Positions 16,721-25,413 of a DNA stretch of 64,000 nucleotides are shown here, piece by piece. The DNA lies in assembly GCA_002393735.1 (NCBI GenBank), contig DGTK01000009.1, forward strand, positions 1 to 64,000, in the 5' to 3' direction. Position 1 is the first letter of the stretch, and each line of letters starts with the position of its first letter. Both the position numbers and the translations under genes were made by a program. Under the pieces are notes generated by a model, which was given only the letters and a program-made list of their open reading frames with translations, was not told where the DNA came from and did no database searches. The stretch comes from Lachnospiraceae bacterium UBA4338 (GTDB taxonomy: Bacteria; Bacillota; Clostridia; Lachnospirales; Lachnospiraceae).

Positions 16721-16993
16721 CTATCCTACATACATACTCATATTAGACCAGAGATTGGTCATAAAATTAACCATCATATCCAGCATCCAGTGTCCCAGAA
16801 TCATAATGGCAAGGAATATGCCAAGAATCTTTGGAACAAAGGTTAAAGTCTGCTCCTGAATGGATGTGACTGTTTGAAATACACTGACCAGTAAGCCAAT
16901 GATCAGTGATACCAAAAGACAAGGAGCACCTGTGATTATTATGGTATATAACGCTTCTCTTGCAATGCTGATTACGTCATCAACTGTTATCAT
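16721..16993 (-). CDS. fliQ: Flagellar export gate protein FliQ
   Basis: A 90-residue two-helix membrane protein. The FliQ signature is seen in LLVSLIIGLLVSVFQTVTSI and QEQTLTFVPKI. It assembles with FliP and FliR into the core export channel. RBS GGAGGG precedes the ATG at 16993. Confidence 0.95.
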   Translation of the reverse strand: MITVDDVISIAREALYTIIITGAPCLLVSLIIGLLVSVFQTVTSIQEQTLTFVPKILGIFLAIMILGHWMLDMMVNFMTNLWSNMSMYVG

Positions 16994-17039
16994 ATAATCA
17001 TCCCTCCTTATCTTTATTTTGACTATCTATAATTTGTTA

Positions 17040-17903
17040 CTAATAAAATGATTTGACCAGATTAACAATTACCAGATTCCATCCGTCTGCCAGTACAAAT
17101 AATAAAATCTTAAATGGCATGGATATGGTGGTCGGTGGCAGCATCATCATACCCATACTCATAAGTACGCTGGCAACAACCATATCAATAACAACAAAAG
17201 GAATATAGATTAAGAATCCGATAATAAATGATGTTCTAAGTTCACTCAGCATAAAGCTTGGAATCAGAACTGTTGTTGGAACTCCCTCAGGCGTACCATC
17301 CCATTCAAGTCCTGCTATCTGCATGAAAACATTAACATCCTTACTCTGAGTCTGACCATACATAAATTCCCTGAAAGGTTCCATGGCTTTTTCCATGGCT
17401 TCTTCCTGAGTTATCTCACCTGCATCAAAAGGTTTAATAGCCTCATTTGTAACTCTTAAGAATACCGGAGACATAATAAAGATAGTCAGGAATATGGTGA
17501 GTCCAATTAATACCTGGTTAGGTGGCGATGTCTGTGTACCTAAAGCCGACCTTGTAAAATGCATTACAATAATTATCCTTGTAAAACTTGTCAGCATGAC
17601 AAGCATTGCCGGCAGGAATGATATAAGGGTAAGTATTAAAAGAATTCTTAATGCACCATTAAGTGACCCGTTGCCGTTTTCATAAGATATGTTGAATGAA
17701 CTGTTATCATCTCCCGTTGTATCAGGGAAAAGTGTATTGGTTACATCAATAAGTTCATCATCATCAAGAACATTTGCAGTAGTTTCATTACTTGCAGCAA
17801 CTACTGTAATCGGCTTAAATAAAGTCAATATGCCCACTATTATAAACAGTAGGCATAATAATCTTATTCCATATTTTTTACATAAAGCATTAATCATAAG
17901 CAT
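17040..17903 (-). CDS. fliP: Flagellar export gate protein FliP
   Basis: A 287-residue protein with a cleavable-type N-terminal signal/membrane segment, a periplasm-side acidic spacer, and the FliP core. Hallmarks are LTLISFLPAMLVMLTSFTRI, RSALGTQTSPPNQVLIGLTI and the C-terminal SMGMMMLPPTTISMPFKILL. The ATG directly follows the fliO stop codon, so translation is probably coupled. Confidence 0.96.
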   Translation of the reverse strand: MLMINALCKKYGIRLLCLLFIIVGILTLFKPITVVAASNETTANVLDDDELIDVTNTLFPDTTGDDNSSFNISYENGNGSLNGALRILLILTLISFLPAMLVMLTSFTRIIIVMHFTRSALGTQTSPPNQVLIGLTIFLTIFIMSPVFLRVTNEAIKPFDAGEITQEEAMEKAMEPFREFMYGQTQSKDVNVFMQIAGLEWDGTPEGVPTTVLIPSFMLSELRTSFIIGFLIYIPFVVIDMVVASVLMSMGMMMLPPTTISMPFKILLFVLADGWNLVIVNLVKSFY

Positions 17904-18269
17904 CTATTTTTTCTTAAGTTTAGCTTTTTCCAAAATTTCTTTAAAATTCATATTCATCATCTGTCCGCTATTTTCACTGATAACAAGTTCATCCTCATTA
18001 ACTTCTCCAATAAGCGAAATATTATCCTTGGCTACACCAACAAGAAAGCATTTCTCCCCCACTTTAACAATAGCCAAAAACTTATTATTACTAATTCTGA
18101 AAGACTCAATTAACTGGATATTACCAGCCATCATCCTGCCTTTCTGATATCCGGCAACCCACTTGGTCGTGAAATATGTCAGACATAAAACACCTACGAA
18201 TATCAGCAAAACAGTGAAGAACTGAGCAACAGAATTTATTCCTGTAGAGGAATTAAGTGCTAATTGCAT
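17904..18269 (-). CDS. fliO: Flagellar assembly protein FliO/FliZ
   Basis: About 121 residues with a single N-terminal membrane helix (starting near VAQFFTVLLIFVGVLCL) and a small cytosolic domain containing IQLIESFRISNNKFLAIVKV, typical of FliO. It is an assembly factor for the FliP pore. The open frame extends to a TTG at 18281 inside cheY, but the ATG at 18269, just after the cheY stop, is the more natural start. The order cheY-fliO-fliP is the B. subtilis order. Confidence 0.85.
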   Translation of the reverse strand: MQLALNSSTGINSVAQFFTVLLIFVGVLCLTYFTTKWVAGYQKGRMMAGNIQLIESFRISNNKFLAIVKVGEKCFLVGVAKDNISLIGEVNEDELVISENSGQMMNMNFKEILEKAKLKKK

Positions 18270-18270
18270 A

Positions 18271-18633
18271 TTAGCCAACAACCTTCCTTACTGCTTCGAG
18301 AACACGATCTGCCTGGAATGGCTTTACAATGAAGTCCTTGGCACCAGACTGAATTGATTCAATAACCATAGCCTGCTGACCCATGGCAGAACACATAATA
18401 ACCTGCGCTGTAGCATCATTAGCCTTAATCTCTTTAAGTGCCTGAATACCATCCATTTCCGGCATTGTGATATCCATAAGTACAAGATCCGGCTTAAGTT
18501 CATTATATTTCTCTACAGCTTTAACGCCATTTTCTGCCTCTCCCGCAACATTATAACCATTTTTGAAAAGGATATCTTTAATCATCATTCGCATAAAAGC
18601 AGCATCATCAACGATTAAAATATTTTTTCCCAT
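18271..18633 (-). CDS. cheY: Chemotaxis response regulator CheY
   Basis: A 120-residue single receiver domain. The acidic pocket (VDDAAFMR), phospho-acceptor Asp in LMDITMPEMDG (about residue 54), switch residues (MCSAMGQ) and the conserved Lys in FIVKPFQ (about 104) are all intact. Phosphorylated CheY binds FliM/FliY at the switch. The gene sits inside the flagellar unit next to fliY rather than with cheA, as in Bacillus. Confidence 0.97.
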   Translation of the reverse strand: MGKNILIVDDAAFMRMMIKDILFKNGYNVAGEAENGVKAVEKYNELKPDLVLMDITMPEMDGIQALKEIKANDATAQVIMCSAMGQQAMVIESIQSGAKDFIVKPFQADRVLEAVRKVVG

Positions 18634-18647
18634 AATCTGTATCTCCT

Positions 18648-19853
18648 TTATTTAATAATCTCGGTTACTCTGACACCGAAACTCTCTTCAATAACAACTA
18701 CTTCACCTCTGGCAACCAGCTTACCGTTAACAAGCACATCAATTGGCTCACCGGCAATCTTGTCAAGTTCAATGATTGTTCCCGGTGAAAAATTAAGAAT
18801 ATCTGAAATTGCTTTTTTAGTTCTACCAAGTTCAACCGTAACTTCCAGTGGAACATCCATAATCAGTCCCATATTCTCTCCACCGCCTGCTGAAACAGAT
18901 TCGGCTGAAAAAGTCTGGAATTGTGCAGGTTGAACATTAACGCCCTGCATCGTAGGCATTGCACCCATCTGCGGCATTCCCATTTGTGGCATTCCCATTT
19001 GCGTCATTCCCATCTGTGGTGTCATTCCCATCTGTGGCATCATACCCTGATTCATATACATATTAGGCTGCATATTCATCTGTGGCGGTGTACCCATTTG
19101 AGTAGGTGCAGCTGCTGTAGCCGGCGCAGGTGTCGGAGCAGGTGCCGCCTGTTCAGGAGTCTGCGTACCAATAAAGTAATTATATAACTCTCTGGCCAGG
19201 TCTATAGGATATAACTGGATTACTTCACTGTTTACCAGTTCTCCTATTGTCATTTTAAAAGCTATCTTTACAAAAGTTCCTGTTAAGAAATTAGGAACAT
19301 TGCTTTCATCTTTAAGTTCATTAATATCTATTAAACTTGCATATGGTGGTGATATATCTATCTTTCTTCCAAGCATGGTAGAAAGTGAAGTTGCCGATGA
19401 ACCCATCATCTGATTCATGGCTTCCGATATGGCACTTAAATGAAGTTCACTAAGTTCACCATCTGTATTAGTACCATCGCCGCCCATCATTAAGTCTGTA
19501 ATTACTTTAACATCTTTTTCTTTAAGAATAATGATGTTACTTCCTTCAAGACCTACTGTATATTTAATCTGAATAAATACACAAGGTGCATCGTAATCCC
19601 CAATAAGTCCTTCCCAATTGGTTTCAGTTACAGTCGGTGCTGTAATGTCCACCTTACAGTTAACTAAGGAGTAAAGGGTGGTAGCAGATGTCCCCATGCT
19701 GATATTGGCTATCTCACCTATGGCATCTCTTTCAGCCTCAGTCAGGTTTGCTTCGACTGCAGGAGATTCAGCTTTAGGTGGTTCTCCGCCATTTTCAGCC
19801 ATTCCGCTAAGCAGGGCGTTGATCTCATCCTGAGAAAGCATTCCTCCGTCCAT
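18648..19853 (-). CDS. fliY: Flagellar switch protein FliY (CheC-like plus FliN domain)
   Basis: A 401-residue fusion: an N-terminal switch motif (MLSQDEINALLSGM), a CheC-type CheY-P phosphatase region with IGEIANISMGTSATTLY and AISEAMNQMMGSSATSLS, and a C-terminal FliN/SpoA domain (DVPLEVTVELGRTKKAI) that forms the C-ring. The two parts are joined by a Pro/Ala linker and an unusual Met-Gln-Gly-Pro repeat (about residues 265-302) encoded by tandem 15-18-nt DNA repeats. FliY both builds the C-ring and removes phosphate from CheY-P. Confidence 0.96.
   Translation of the reverse strand: MDGGMLSQDEINALLSGMAENGGEPPKAESPAVEANLTEAERDAIGEIANISMGTSATTLYSLVNCKVDITAPTVTETNWEGLIGDYDAPCVFIQIKYTVGLEGSNIIILKEKDVKVITDLMMGGDGTNTDGELSELHLSAISEAMNQMMGSSATSLSTMLGRKIDISPPYASLIDINELKDESNVPNFLTGTFVKIAFKMTIGELVNSEVIQLYPIDLARELYNYFIGTQTPEQAAPAPTPAPATAAAPTQMGTPPQMNMQPNMYMNQGMMPQMGMTPQMGMTQMGMPQMGMPQMGAMPTMQGVNVQPAQFQTFSAESVSAGGGENMGLIMDVPLEVTVELGRTKKAISDILNFSPGTIIELDKIAGEPIDVLVNGKLVARGEVVVIEESFGVRVTEIIK
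18955..19052 (-). repeat. Tandem repeat in the fliY linker
   Basis: About six imperfect units of 15-18 nt with the plus-strand core GCATTCCCAT(C/T)TG, in frame with fliY, encoding repeated Met-Pro-Gln-Met-Gly-type units. The units differ by a few bases and in length, as in variable-number tandem repeats. Confidence 0.85.
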
Positions 19854-19856
19854 GCT

Positions 19857-20840
19857 TTATTCCTCCTCTCTTATTACTGATGTTATTTTAATGGCATATT
19901 TATCTTTATCTATACCTGCAACAGCAGTAAATTTTTTAATATTTCCAACACGTACCTCTAACTCACTGTCAATATTTGAATTGAGTCTGATAATATCCCC
20001 CACCTGAAGTGATGCAAAATCACTGACCGTAACAGTACTTCTGCCAAGAAGTGCTCTGACAGGTACGTCTACTTTCTTAAGCATAAGTTCCAGATAATCA
20101 TTGTATTCTTCTCCACTACTGTTGGTCATATTGGAGAACCAGAACTTTGTATTAAGATTATCAATAATACTCTCAATTGTGATATATGGGATACATACAT
20201 TCATGTATCCTTCAACTTCTCCCACTTTAATGCTGAGCGAAACAATTGCTATCATTTCATTCGGCGATATGATCTGTACGAACTGGGAGTTAGTCTCAAT
20301 TCTGTCAAGCATCGGATTAATCTCTGCAACATTCTTCCAAGGCTCTCTTAGAAGCTGCATGCATATAACCACAATTTTCTCAACAATTGACAATTCAATT
20401 TCAGAGAACTCTCTGGTCTTCTCCAAGGATTCTCCCGGACCACCCAGCATTCTGTCAATTATTGCATAACAGAGATTGGATGTAACCTCTATAATTATAT
20501 CTCCCGGAAGAGGTCTGAAATTAACCAGTGCCAGCACAACCGGATTGGATAATGAAGATGTAAACTCATTAAAAGTAACCGTCTCCGAACTTAAAACCTC
20601 AACCTGTACGCTCTTTCTTAAGTATACCGGAAGCGTAGTGGATAGAAGTCTTCCATAGTGTTCGAAGATAAGTTCAAGAGTTCTTAAATGTTCCTTGGAA
20701 AACTTAGCCGGTCTTTTAAAATCATAGTCCCTGACTTTATCTTCCTCAGGAGCATTGATCATCTCTTCAGCATCTATTTCACCACTATTCAGTGCTTTTA
20801 ATAGGCTGTCAATCTCTCCTTGTGAAAGTATCTCACCCAA
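19857..20840 (-). CDS. fliM: Flagellar motor switch protein FliM
   Basis: A 327-residue protein with the N-terminal CheY-P-binding peptide (EILSQGEIDSLLKAL), a central CheC-like domain beginning near YDFKRPAKFSKEHLRTLE, and a C-terminal SpoA domain. It is the C-ring component that receives CheY-P and sets rotation direction. The start codon is TTG at 20840, placed 8 nt after a strong GGAGG. Three nucleotides separate it from fliY. Confidence 0.96.
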   Translation of the reverse strand: MGEILSQGEIDSLLKALNSGEIDAEEMINAPEEDKVRDYDFKRPAKFSKEHLRTLELIFEHYGRLLSTTLPVYLRKSVQVEVLSSETVTFNEFTSSLSNPVVLALVNFRPLPGDIIIEVTSNLCYAIIDRMLGGPGESLEKTREFSEIELSIVEKIVVICMQLLREPWKNVAEINPMLDRIETNSQFVQIISPNEMIAIVSLSIKVGEVEGYMNVCIPYITIESIIDNLNTKFWFSNMTNSSGEEYNDYLELMLKKVDVPVRALLGRSTVTVSDFASLQVGDIIRLNSNIDSELEVRVGNIKKFTAVAGIDKDKYAIKITSVIREEE

Positions 20841-20866
20841 AACCTATACCTCCTCAAGCGAACATT

Positions 20867-21388
20867 TTACTGGAATACAATGTCGCTGAATGATACATCA
20901 AATACGAAGCTTGAACCTGAGTATTTATTCTGTACCTTCTTAAGAATTTCATTACGAATTTCATCCTGTTCAAGTCTGGCTTCATCAATTGTATAATTAG
21001 AGAATACGTCACCGATAATACTCTTTAAGATTACCTCGTTATCTCCCATTGTTTCGCCGTATTTCTTATAATCAGGATGTGAACTGTCCATGGAAAAGAA
21101 TACACTAACCATGGCATAATGTGTTGTATTATCCCCTGGGGTACCCTTAAGTTCAATTGTCATCTTATCGGAAATTGAATAAGTAACAATATTCTCGATT
21201 GGAACTTCAGAAGCAGTTGCTTCTTCAGGGCCTGCGCCCAAATCAAGGCTGAGAACATTAGCTACGTCAGTAACGATAGCCGCAGTTTTCTGATTTGTTG
21301 ATACAACGCTGTACATAGTAATTGCACTTAAAACTATATTGATAATTGTACAACCCAGAATCAAAATAGAGATAAAATTCTTTTTCAC
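20867..21388 (-). CDS. fliL: Flagellar basal body-associated protein FliL
   Basis: A 173-residue single-pass membrane protein with an N-terminal helix (about residues 5-25) and a C-terminal FliL domain outside the membrane. It surrounds the stators and supports torque. It starts with GTG at 21388 after GGAGGG. It lies between motB and fliM in the same transcription unit. Confidence 0.9.
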   Translation of the reverse strand: MKKNFISILILGCTIINIVLSAITMYSVVSTNQKTAAIVTDVANVLSLDLGAGPEEATASEVPIENIVTYSISDKMTIELKGTPGDNTTHYAMVSVFFSMDSSHPDYKKYGETMGDNEVILKSIIGDVFSNYTIDEARLEQDEIRNEILKKVQNKYSGSSFVFDVSFSDIVFQ

Positions 21389-21412
21389 TTTAACCCTCCA
21401 CTTTGAGTCCCC

Positions 21413-22210
21413 TTAAAAAGAACTCAATGTATTATAAATCTTAATCTCAACTCTTCTGTTAAGACTTCTTCCTTCAGCAGTTGAATTATCCGCAATCGGA
21501 TTATACTCACCTCTTCCGGAATGCTTAATCATAGACGGATCAATATTGGAATTCTCTGTAATATACTTAAATACCGAAATGGCTCTTGCAGAACTAAGTT
21601 CATCATTATCTGCATATCTGCCATTGGTCATAGGCACATTATCTGTATGTCCTTCTACTTCAATGATACTTGATGGATATCTCTGAAGTATCTTTATTAT
21701 CTGATCAAGGACCGGTATTGACTCTTCCTTCAAAGAAGCGCTACCCGAATCAAACAGAAGTGAGCCATTCAAAGTAAGCTGTACATACTGGGAAGTAAAT
21801 TCAATATCGATAAGATTCTCCATTCCCGCTTCGGTAATGGTCTCCTCAATAAGTTCAGCCATTTCTTCCGATTCAGCCATTCTCTGATTGTCAAACTCTT
21901 CCAGAGTATCGGTTATCTGCTTATCGCTTTCTGCGGCCTTACCCGTACTGTTTAAATAATCATCCAGCTGACTTAACTGGCTGACACCATTACTTATAAG
22001 TATTCCATCGCCAATAGCCTGACCACCGGCGGTAAAAATACTGAACGTATTGGCAAAAGACGCCGCCACAAGTTCGAACTTCTGAGCATCAATGGATGAC
22101 ATGGAGAAAAGCAATACGAAGAAGCACAGAAGAAGATTCATAAGATCACTGAAGGTGGCCATCCAGGCTGGTGAGCCGGGAGCAGCTTCTTCAGGTTTCT
22201 TCTTAGCCAT
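21413..22210 (-). CDS. motB: Flagellar stator protein MotB
   Basis: A 265-residue stator subunit. The plug and helix region includes SPAWMATFSDLMNLLLCFFV with the proton-binding Asp at residue 22. The C-terminal OmpA/peptidoglycan-binding domain has IIEVEGHTDNVPM and the NRRVEIKI end. The start overlaps the motA stop by one base (TGATG), so the two subunits are translationally coupled. The nature of the coupling ion cannot be told from sequence by eye. Confidence 0.96.
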   Translation of the reverse strand: MAKKKPEEAAPGSPAWMATFSDLMNLLLCFFVLLFSMSSIDAQKFELVAASFANTFSIFTAGGQAIGDGILISNGVSQLSQLDDYLNSTGKAAESDKQITDTLEEFDNQRMAESEEMAELIEETITEAGMENLIDIEFTSQYVQLTLNGSLLFDSGSASLKEESIPVLDQIIKILQRYPSSIIEVEGHTDNVPMTNGRYADNDELSSARAISVFKYITENSNIDPSMIKHSGRGEYNPIADNSTAEGRSLNRRVEIKIYNTLSSF

Positions 22211-23004
22211 CAGCCTTCACCTCCTTCATCACCTTCTGCCGAAGTTCTTTCCGAAGGCGGTAAGAAGGATTTAAGCTTTTCTTCAATAACTCTTGGGTTC
22301 TCACCTGCTTGAATGGAGAGAAGACCTTCTATCATAATATCTTTAAGCATTAATTCCGCTTCATTATTCGCTTTTAATTTACTAGCCGTAGGCGTACATA
22401 TCCAGTTGGCAAGAATCGAGCCGTAAAGGGTTGTAATAAGGGCTACGGACATGGAAGGACCAATTGATGATGCATCGGACATATTCTGAAGCATAAGAAT
22501 AAGGCCGATCAAAGTACCAATCATACCCCATGCAGGGCCCATGGCACCCAAATCCTGCCAGAATCCGATTTTTTGCCTGTGTCTGGAGTCAAGATTGACA
22601 ACTTCCGTTTCCAGGATTCCCCTTACCAGTTCCGGATCGGTACCGTCCACTATAAGAAGAATGCCTTTTTTAAGGAACGGATCTTCCAACTCTCCCGATA
22701 CTTCTTCCAAAGCCAGCAAACCTTCCTTACGAGCCACGTTGGACAACTCAATTACCTTGGAAATAGTCTCCGTAAGATTCATACTCGGAGCTTTGAAAAT
22801 AAGTAAGAAACTCTTCAAACCTCCAATGAAATCCTTAATGGAATTGGATGCCAGAATTGCAAAAAAAGCACCACCAAAGGTTATTAATACAGATTTTACA
22901 TCAATAAAATATCTAAGACCTGCCACACCGTCGTCACCGGTAACGATACCCATGAGCATCATTCCCACGCAGACTAACAGACCTATAATCGAAGCCAAAT
23001 CCAT
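22210..23004 (-). CDS. motA: Flagellar stator protein MotA
   Basis: A 264-residue four-helix stator subunit of the MotA/ExbB family with N-terminal IIGLLVCVGMMLMGIVTG and the conserved WGMIGTLIGLILMLQNM segment of the third/fourth helices. The cytosolic loop carries the charged residues that contact FliG. In B. subtilis motAB lie elsewhere; here they are placed between flbD and fliL within the fla cluster. Confidence 0.96.
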   Translation of the reverse strand: MDLASIIGLLVCVGMMLMGIVTGDDGVAGLRYFIDVKSVLITFGGAFFAILASNSIKDFIGGLKSFLLIFKAPSMNLTETISKVIELSNVARKEGLLALEEVSGELEDPFLKKGILLIVDGTDPELVRGILETEVVNLDSRHRQKIGFWQDLGAMGPAWGMIGTLIGLILMLQNMSDASSIGPSMSVALITTLYGSILANWICTPTASKLKANNEAELMLKDIMIEGLLSIQAGENPRVIEEKLKSFLPPSERTSAEGDEGGEG

Positions 23005-23009
23005 CTTAT

Positions 23010-23213
23010 TTATATCTCCTCATTTGCACTGGGCGCAAAAATATCCCTTCTATACGATTTTACTAAATTTTTCACCTCTTGTCTACCTTCTTTTATGATG
23101 ATTTTCTTTCCTGTAACAGTAGTCAGAACGGTGTCCGGAGTTTCTTCCACAACCTCAATTACATCAGGATTTATTAAGAATTTAACCCCATTCATTTTTG
23201 TTAGTTCAATCAT
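23010..23213 (-). CDS. flbD: Flagellar protein FlbD (SwrD-like)
   Basis: A 67-residue protein beginning MIELTKMNGVKFLINPDVIE, the FlbD/SwrD family opening. In B. subtilis SwrD increases motor power, which fits its position just before motA. It is the first gene after the flgE terminator and has its own extended -10 promoter and a palindrome in the leader. RBS AGGTG, 7 nt from the ATG. Confidence 0.88.
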   Translation of the reverse strand: MIELTKMNGVKFLINPDVIEVVEETPDTVLTTVTGKKIIIKEGRQEVKNLVKSYRRDIFAPSANEEI

Positions 23214-23232
23214 ACATTAACACCTGAATAAT

Positions 23233-23251
23233 ATACAACATATTGTTGTAT
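23233..23251. promoter_or_regulatory. Perfect palindrome in the flbD leader
   Basis: A perfect 8-bp inverted repeat, ATACAACA-TAT-TGTTGTAT, about 20 nt downstream of the -10 box and about 20 nt before the flbD start. It may be an operator for a dimeric regulator or a 5'-end mRNA hairpin. Confidence 0.5.
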
Positions 23252-23268
23252 CCCCTAAACATACACAC

Positions 23269-23282
23269 TAATTATAACACAT
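23269..23282 (-). promoter_or_regulatory. Extended -10 promoter upstream of flbD
   Basis: A perfect TATAAT (23271-23276) preceded by TGT on the minus strand. No good -35 box. It lies between the flgE terminator and flbD, so it would start the flbD-motAB-fliLMY-... unit. The 14-nt core equals that at 9706-9719. Confidence 0.65.
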
Positions 23283-23313
23283 AATTTACATAAAATAAAT
23301 AGTATAGCCCTAT

Positions 23314-23356
23314 AAAAAGGCGAGTATGGAAGATTTTTTCCATACTCGCTTTTTTT
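23314..23356. terminator. Terminator after flgE
   Basis: A 12-bp perfect GC-containing stem (23320-23331 with 23338-23349) with a 6-nt loop. Runs of T follow on both strands, so it could work in either direction; on the minus strand it ends the flgB-flgE transcript 20 nt past the flgE stop. Confidence 0.85.
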
Positions 23357-23376
23357 AAGTTATGTAAGGCTTTTTA

Positions 23377-25326
23377 TTATCTCTTCAGATTAACAAGTTC
23401 TTCAAGAAGTGTATCGGAAACAGTGATTATACGGCTGTTTGCCTGGAAACCTCTCTGAGTTGTAATCATTTCAGTAAATTCTGAAGAAAGATCTACGTTA
23501 CTCATTTCCAGAACACCTGTTGACATATATCCGCCACCGGCTGTTACATCAACGCCGATACCATCAAATTCACCGGAGTTAAGAGTTGCACTGTATAAGT
23601 TGTCTCCTTCTTTCTGAAGACCGGAAGCATTGGAGAATGTAGCAACTGCTATCTGTCCAAGTAATCTTGTCTGGCCATTGTCGTATGAAGCATAAATCAT
23701 ACCATTATTCTGGATTGATACACCTGATAACTCACCAAGCTTACGTCCAGAGCCAAGACCTGTCTTGTCACCGGATACCATTGTCATGGTTGAAGTACCA
23801 TTATTATTGAACATTGATGACGCTGAGAAATCCATATCAACATCTTCAAAGTGTGATAAATCTACCGGATTACCAAGTACATCAGTAGCTGTTGATGCAA
23901 AATCAAGGAGTGCGCTGTTAGCACCGTTAATAGACTTGAATTCACCTGTACCTGTATCATAAATAAGCATGTTACCTGTTAAAGTGGTTGTTGCAGTAAC
24001 CTGAGCCTGTCCATCTTCTGCTACCGCATAAGTATATTTGGTATTAGGAATGGTTGTATCCACACCATAGGCTTCATCCTGGGTAATCTCTTTGGTAAAA
24101 TTGGTTCCGTCGAAGGTTGTGGCGGAATCAAATGTGAAATCCTGCTGGAATGTGAAAGTCACATTACCGTCTCCGTCCATTGTGGCATTAAATCCTGTAA
24201 GACCTGTCTTGCCAAGAGCTGTAGCCCATTCCGCATCTGTATCGCTGGTAAGTTTGAGACCCGAACCATCTGTATAATAGTTACCTGCAGGATCTGTAAC
24301 ATATATCAAATGGAATGCATCAATCAAATCATCTTTTGAAATTGTTCCGTTACCGTTAAGAGTCATTGTGGAACCTGCCGCAAACTGTCCTGCAGCTGTG
24401 CCGTCCGGAACGGAATAATTAATACCGCTTACCTTATTGGTTTCATAATCCGAGAATGTATCGGATAAACCGACTTTCTGATAATATTTCTGATTGGCAC
24501 TATCATATGTAACACCATCAGCAAGCTGCATAAGTGTTGTGGACTCTTCTACTTTTTCAGCACCAAAAGATGCGATGTCGGTGATTTTGCCAACGTTATA
24601 TACGTCCTTAAGTGACTTGTTGTTGGAATCAAGGATATCAACAAGTTCTACTGTATACTGGCCTTCATTGTCTGTATTTTTAATGGCGAACTTAACTGAA
24701 TATGAATAACCAAGATTATCATATGTTGTTACGCTGATTGACTTACCTGATGAAGATGCAGCGTTAGTATCATTCTTATCAAGAATACCGGAAACATATG
24801 CCTTTGTTGTAGCTTCTGGTGGATATGTCATATTCTCAGGGCTCATGATTCTAAGAGCCTGAACTGTATCCTGCTTAATTGTTTCTGTTTCAGGATCAAC
24901 GCCCCACCCCATTACATTGTAACCGGTTGATGTTGTTGCAAGGTTACCTGCAGCATCTACGTAGAAAGAACCATCTCTTGTGAAATAGTTATCTGTTCCG
25001 TTATTAACGATGAAGAAAGCATCACCTGTAATTTTAATATCAAAAGGATTACCTGTATTCTGAGATGCACCGGCTGTTGTGATTGCTGTAGAAATAGCAC
25101 CTGATGTAGAACCAAGACCGATCTGCTTGGCATTTGTACCGGCAGTACCTGTTGTAGCATTAGGTCCGGATGCAGCCTGAGTTGTCTGATACATTAATTC
25201 TGTGAAAGTAATTGACTGTGATTTGTAAGCTGTTGTGTTAACGTTAGCAATGTTGTTACCAATAACGTCCATTTTGACCTGGTGTGTCTTAAGACCTGCA
25301 ACACCAGAATAAAGAGCTCTCATCAT
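23377..25326 (-). CDS. flgE: Flagellar hook protein FlgE
   Basis: A 649-residue hook subunit. The N-terminus (MMRALYSGVAGLKTHQVKMD) and GNNIANVNTTAYKSQSITF match flagellar rod/hook proteins, and the C-terminal SNVDLSSEFTEMITTQRGFQ is the conserved coiled D0 segment. The middle part (about residues 150-560) is an extended, Thr/Asp-rich surface domain much larger than in short Bacillus-type hooks. It is secreted through the flagellar export apparatus with no signal peptide. It is preceded by flgD and a small hook-associated operon protein. Confidence 0.95.
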   Translation of the reverse strand: MMRALYSGVAGLKTHQVKMDVIGNNIANVNTTAYKSQSITFTELMYQTTQAASGPNATTGTAGTNAKQIGLGSTSGAISTAITTAGASQNTGNPFDIKITGDAFFIVNNGTDNYFTRDGSFYVDAAGNLATTSTGYNVMGWGVDPETETIKQDTVQALRIMSPENMTYPPEATTKAYVSGILDKNDTNAASSSGKSISVTTYDNLGYSYSVKFAIKNTDNEGQYTVELVDILDSNNKSLKDVYNVGKITDIASFGAEKVEESTTLMQLADGVTYDSANQKYYQKVGLSDTFSDYETNKVSGINYSVPDGTAAGQFAAGSTMTLNGNGTISKDDLIDAFHLIYVTDPAGNYYTDGSGLKLTSDTDAEWATALGKTGLTGFNATMDGDGNVTFTFQQDFTFDSATTFDGTNFTKEITQDEAYGVDTTIPNTKYTYAVAEDGQAQVTATTTLTGNMLIYDTGTGEFKSINGANSALLDFASTATDVLGNPVDLSHFEDVDMDFSASSMFNNNGTSTMTMVSGDKTGLGSGRKLGELSGVSIQNNGMIYASYDNGQTRLLGQIAVATFSNASGLQKEGDNLYSATLNSGEFDGIGVDVTAGGGYMSTGVLEMSNVDLSSEFTEMITTQRGFQANSRIITVSDTLLEELVNLKR

Positions 25327-25382
25327 AATATTGACCCTCCTTAAGGTTAATTCTTTCGATGTCTCCTTCTATCATTCAGGAG

Positions 25383-25413
25383 ATTATAGCCTCCGTTAGG
25401 TCCGGCTATGCAA
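25383..25413 (-). promoter_or_regulatory. Possible internal promoter upstream of flgE
   Basis: On the minus strand TTGCAT (25408-25413) and TATAAT (25383-25388) are separated by 19 nt in the 79-nt gap before flgE. The spacer is long, so this is a weak candidate; it could boost hook expression. Confidence 0.3.

Noticed and set aside
18955..19052. CRISPR-like repetition
   Set aside because: Units are 15-18 nt with no spacers, in frame in fliY, so it is a coding tandem repeat.
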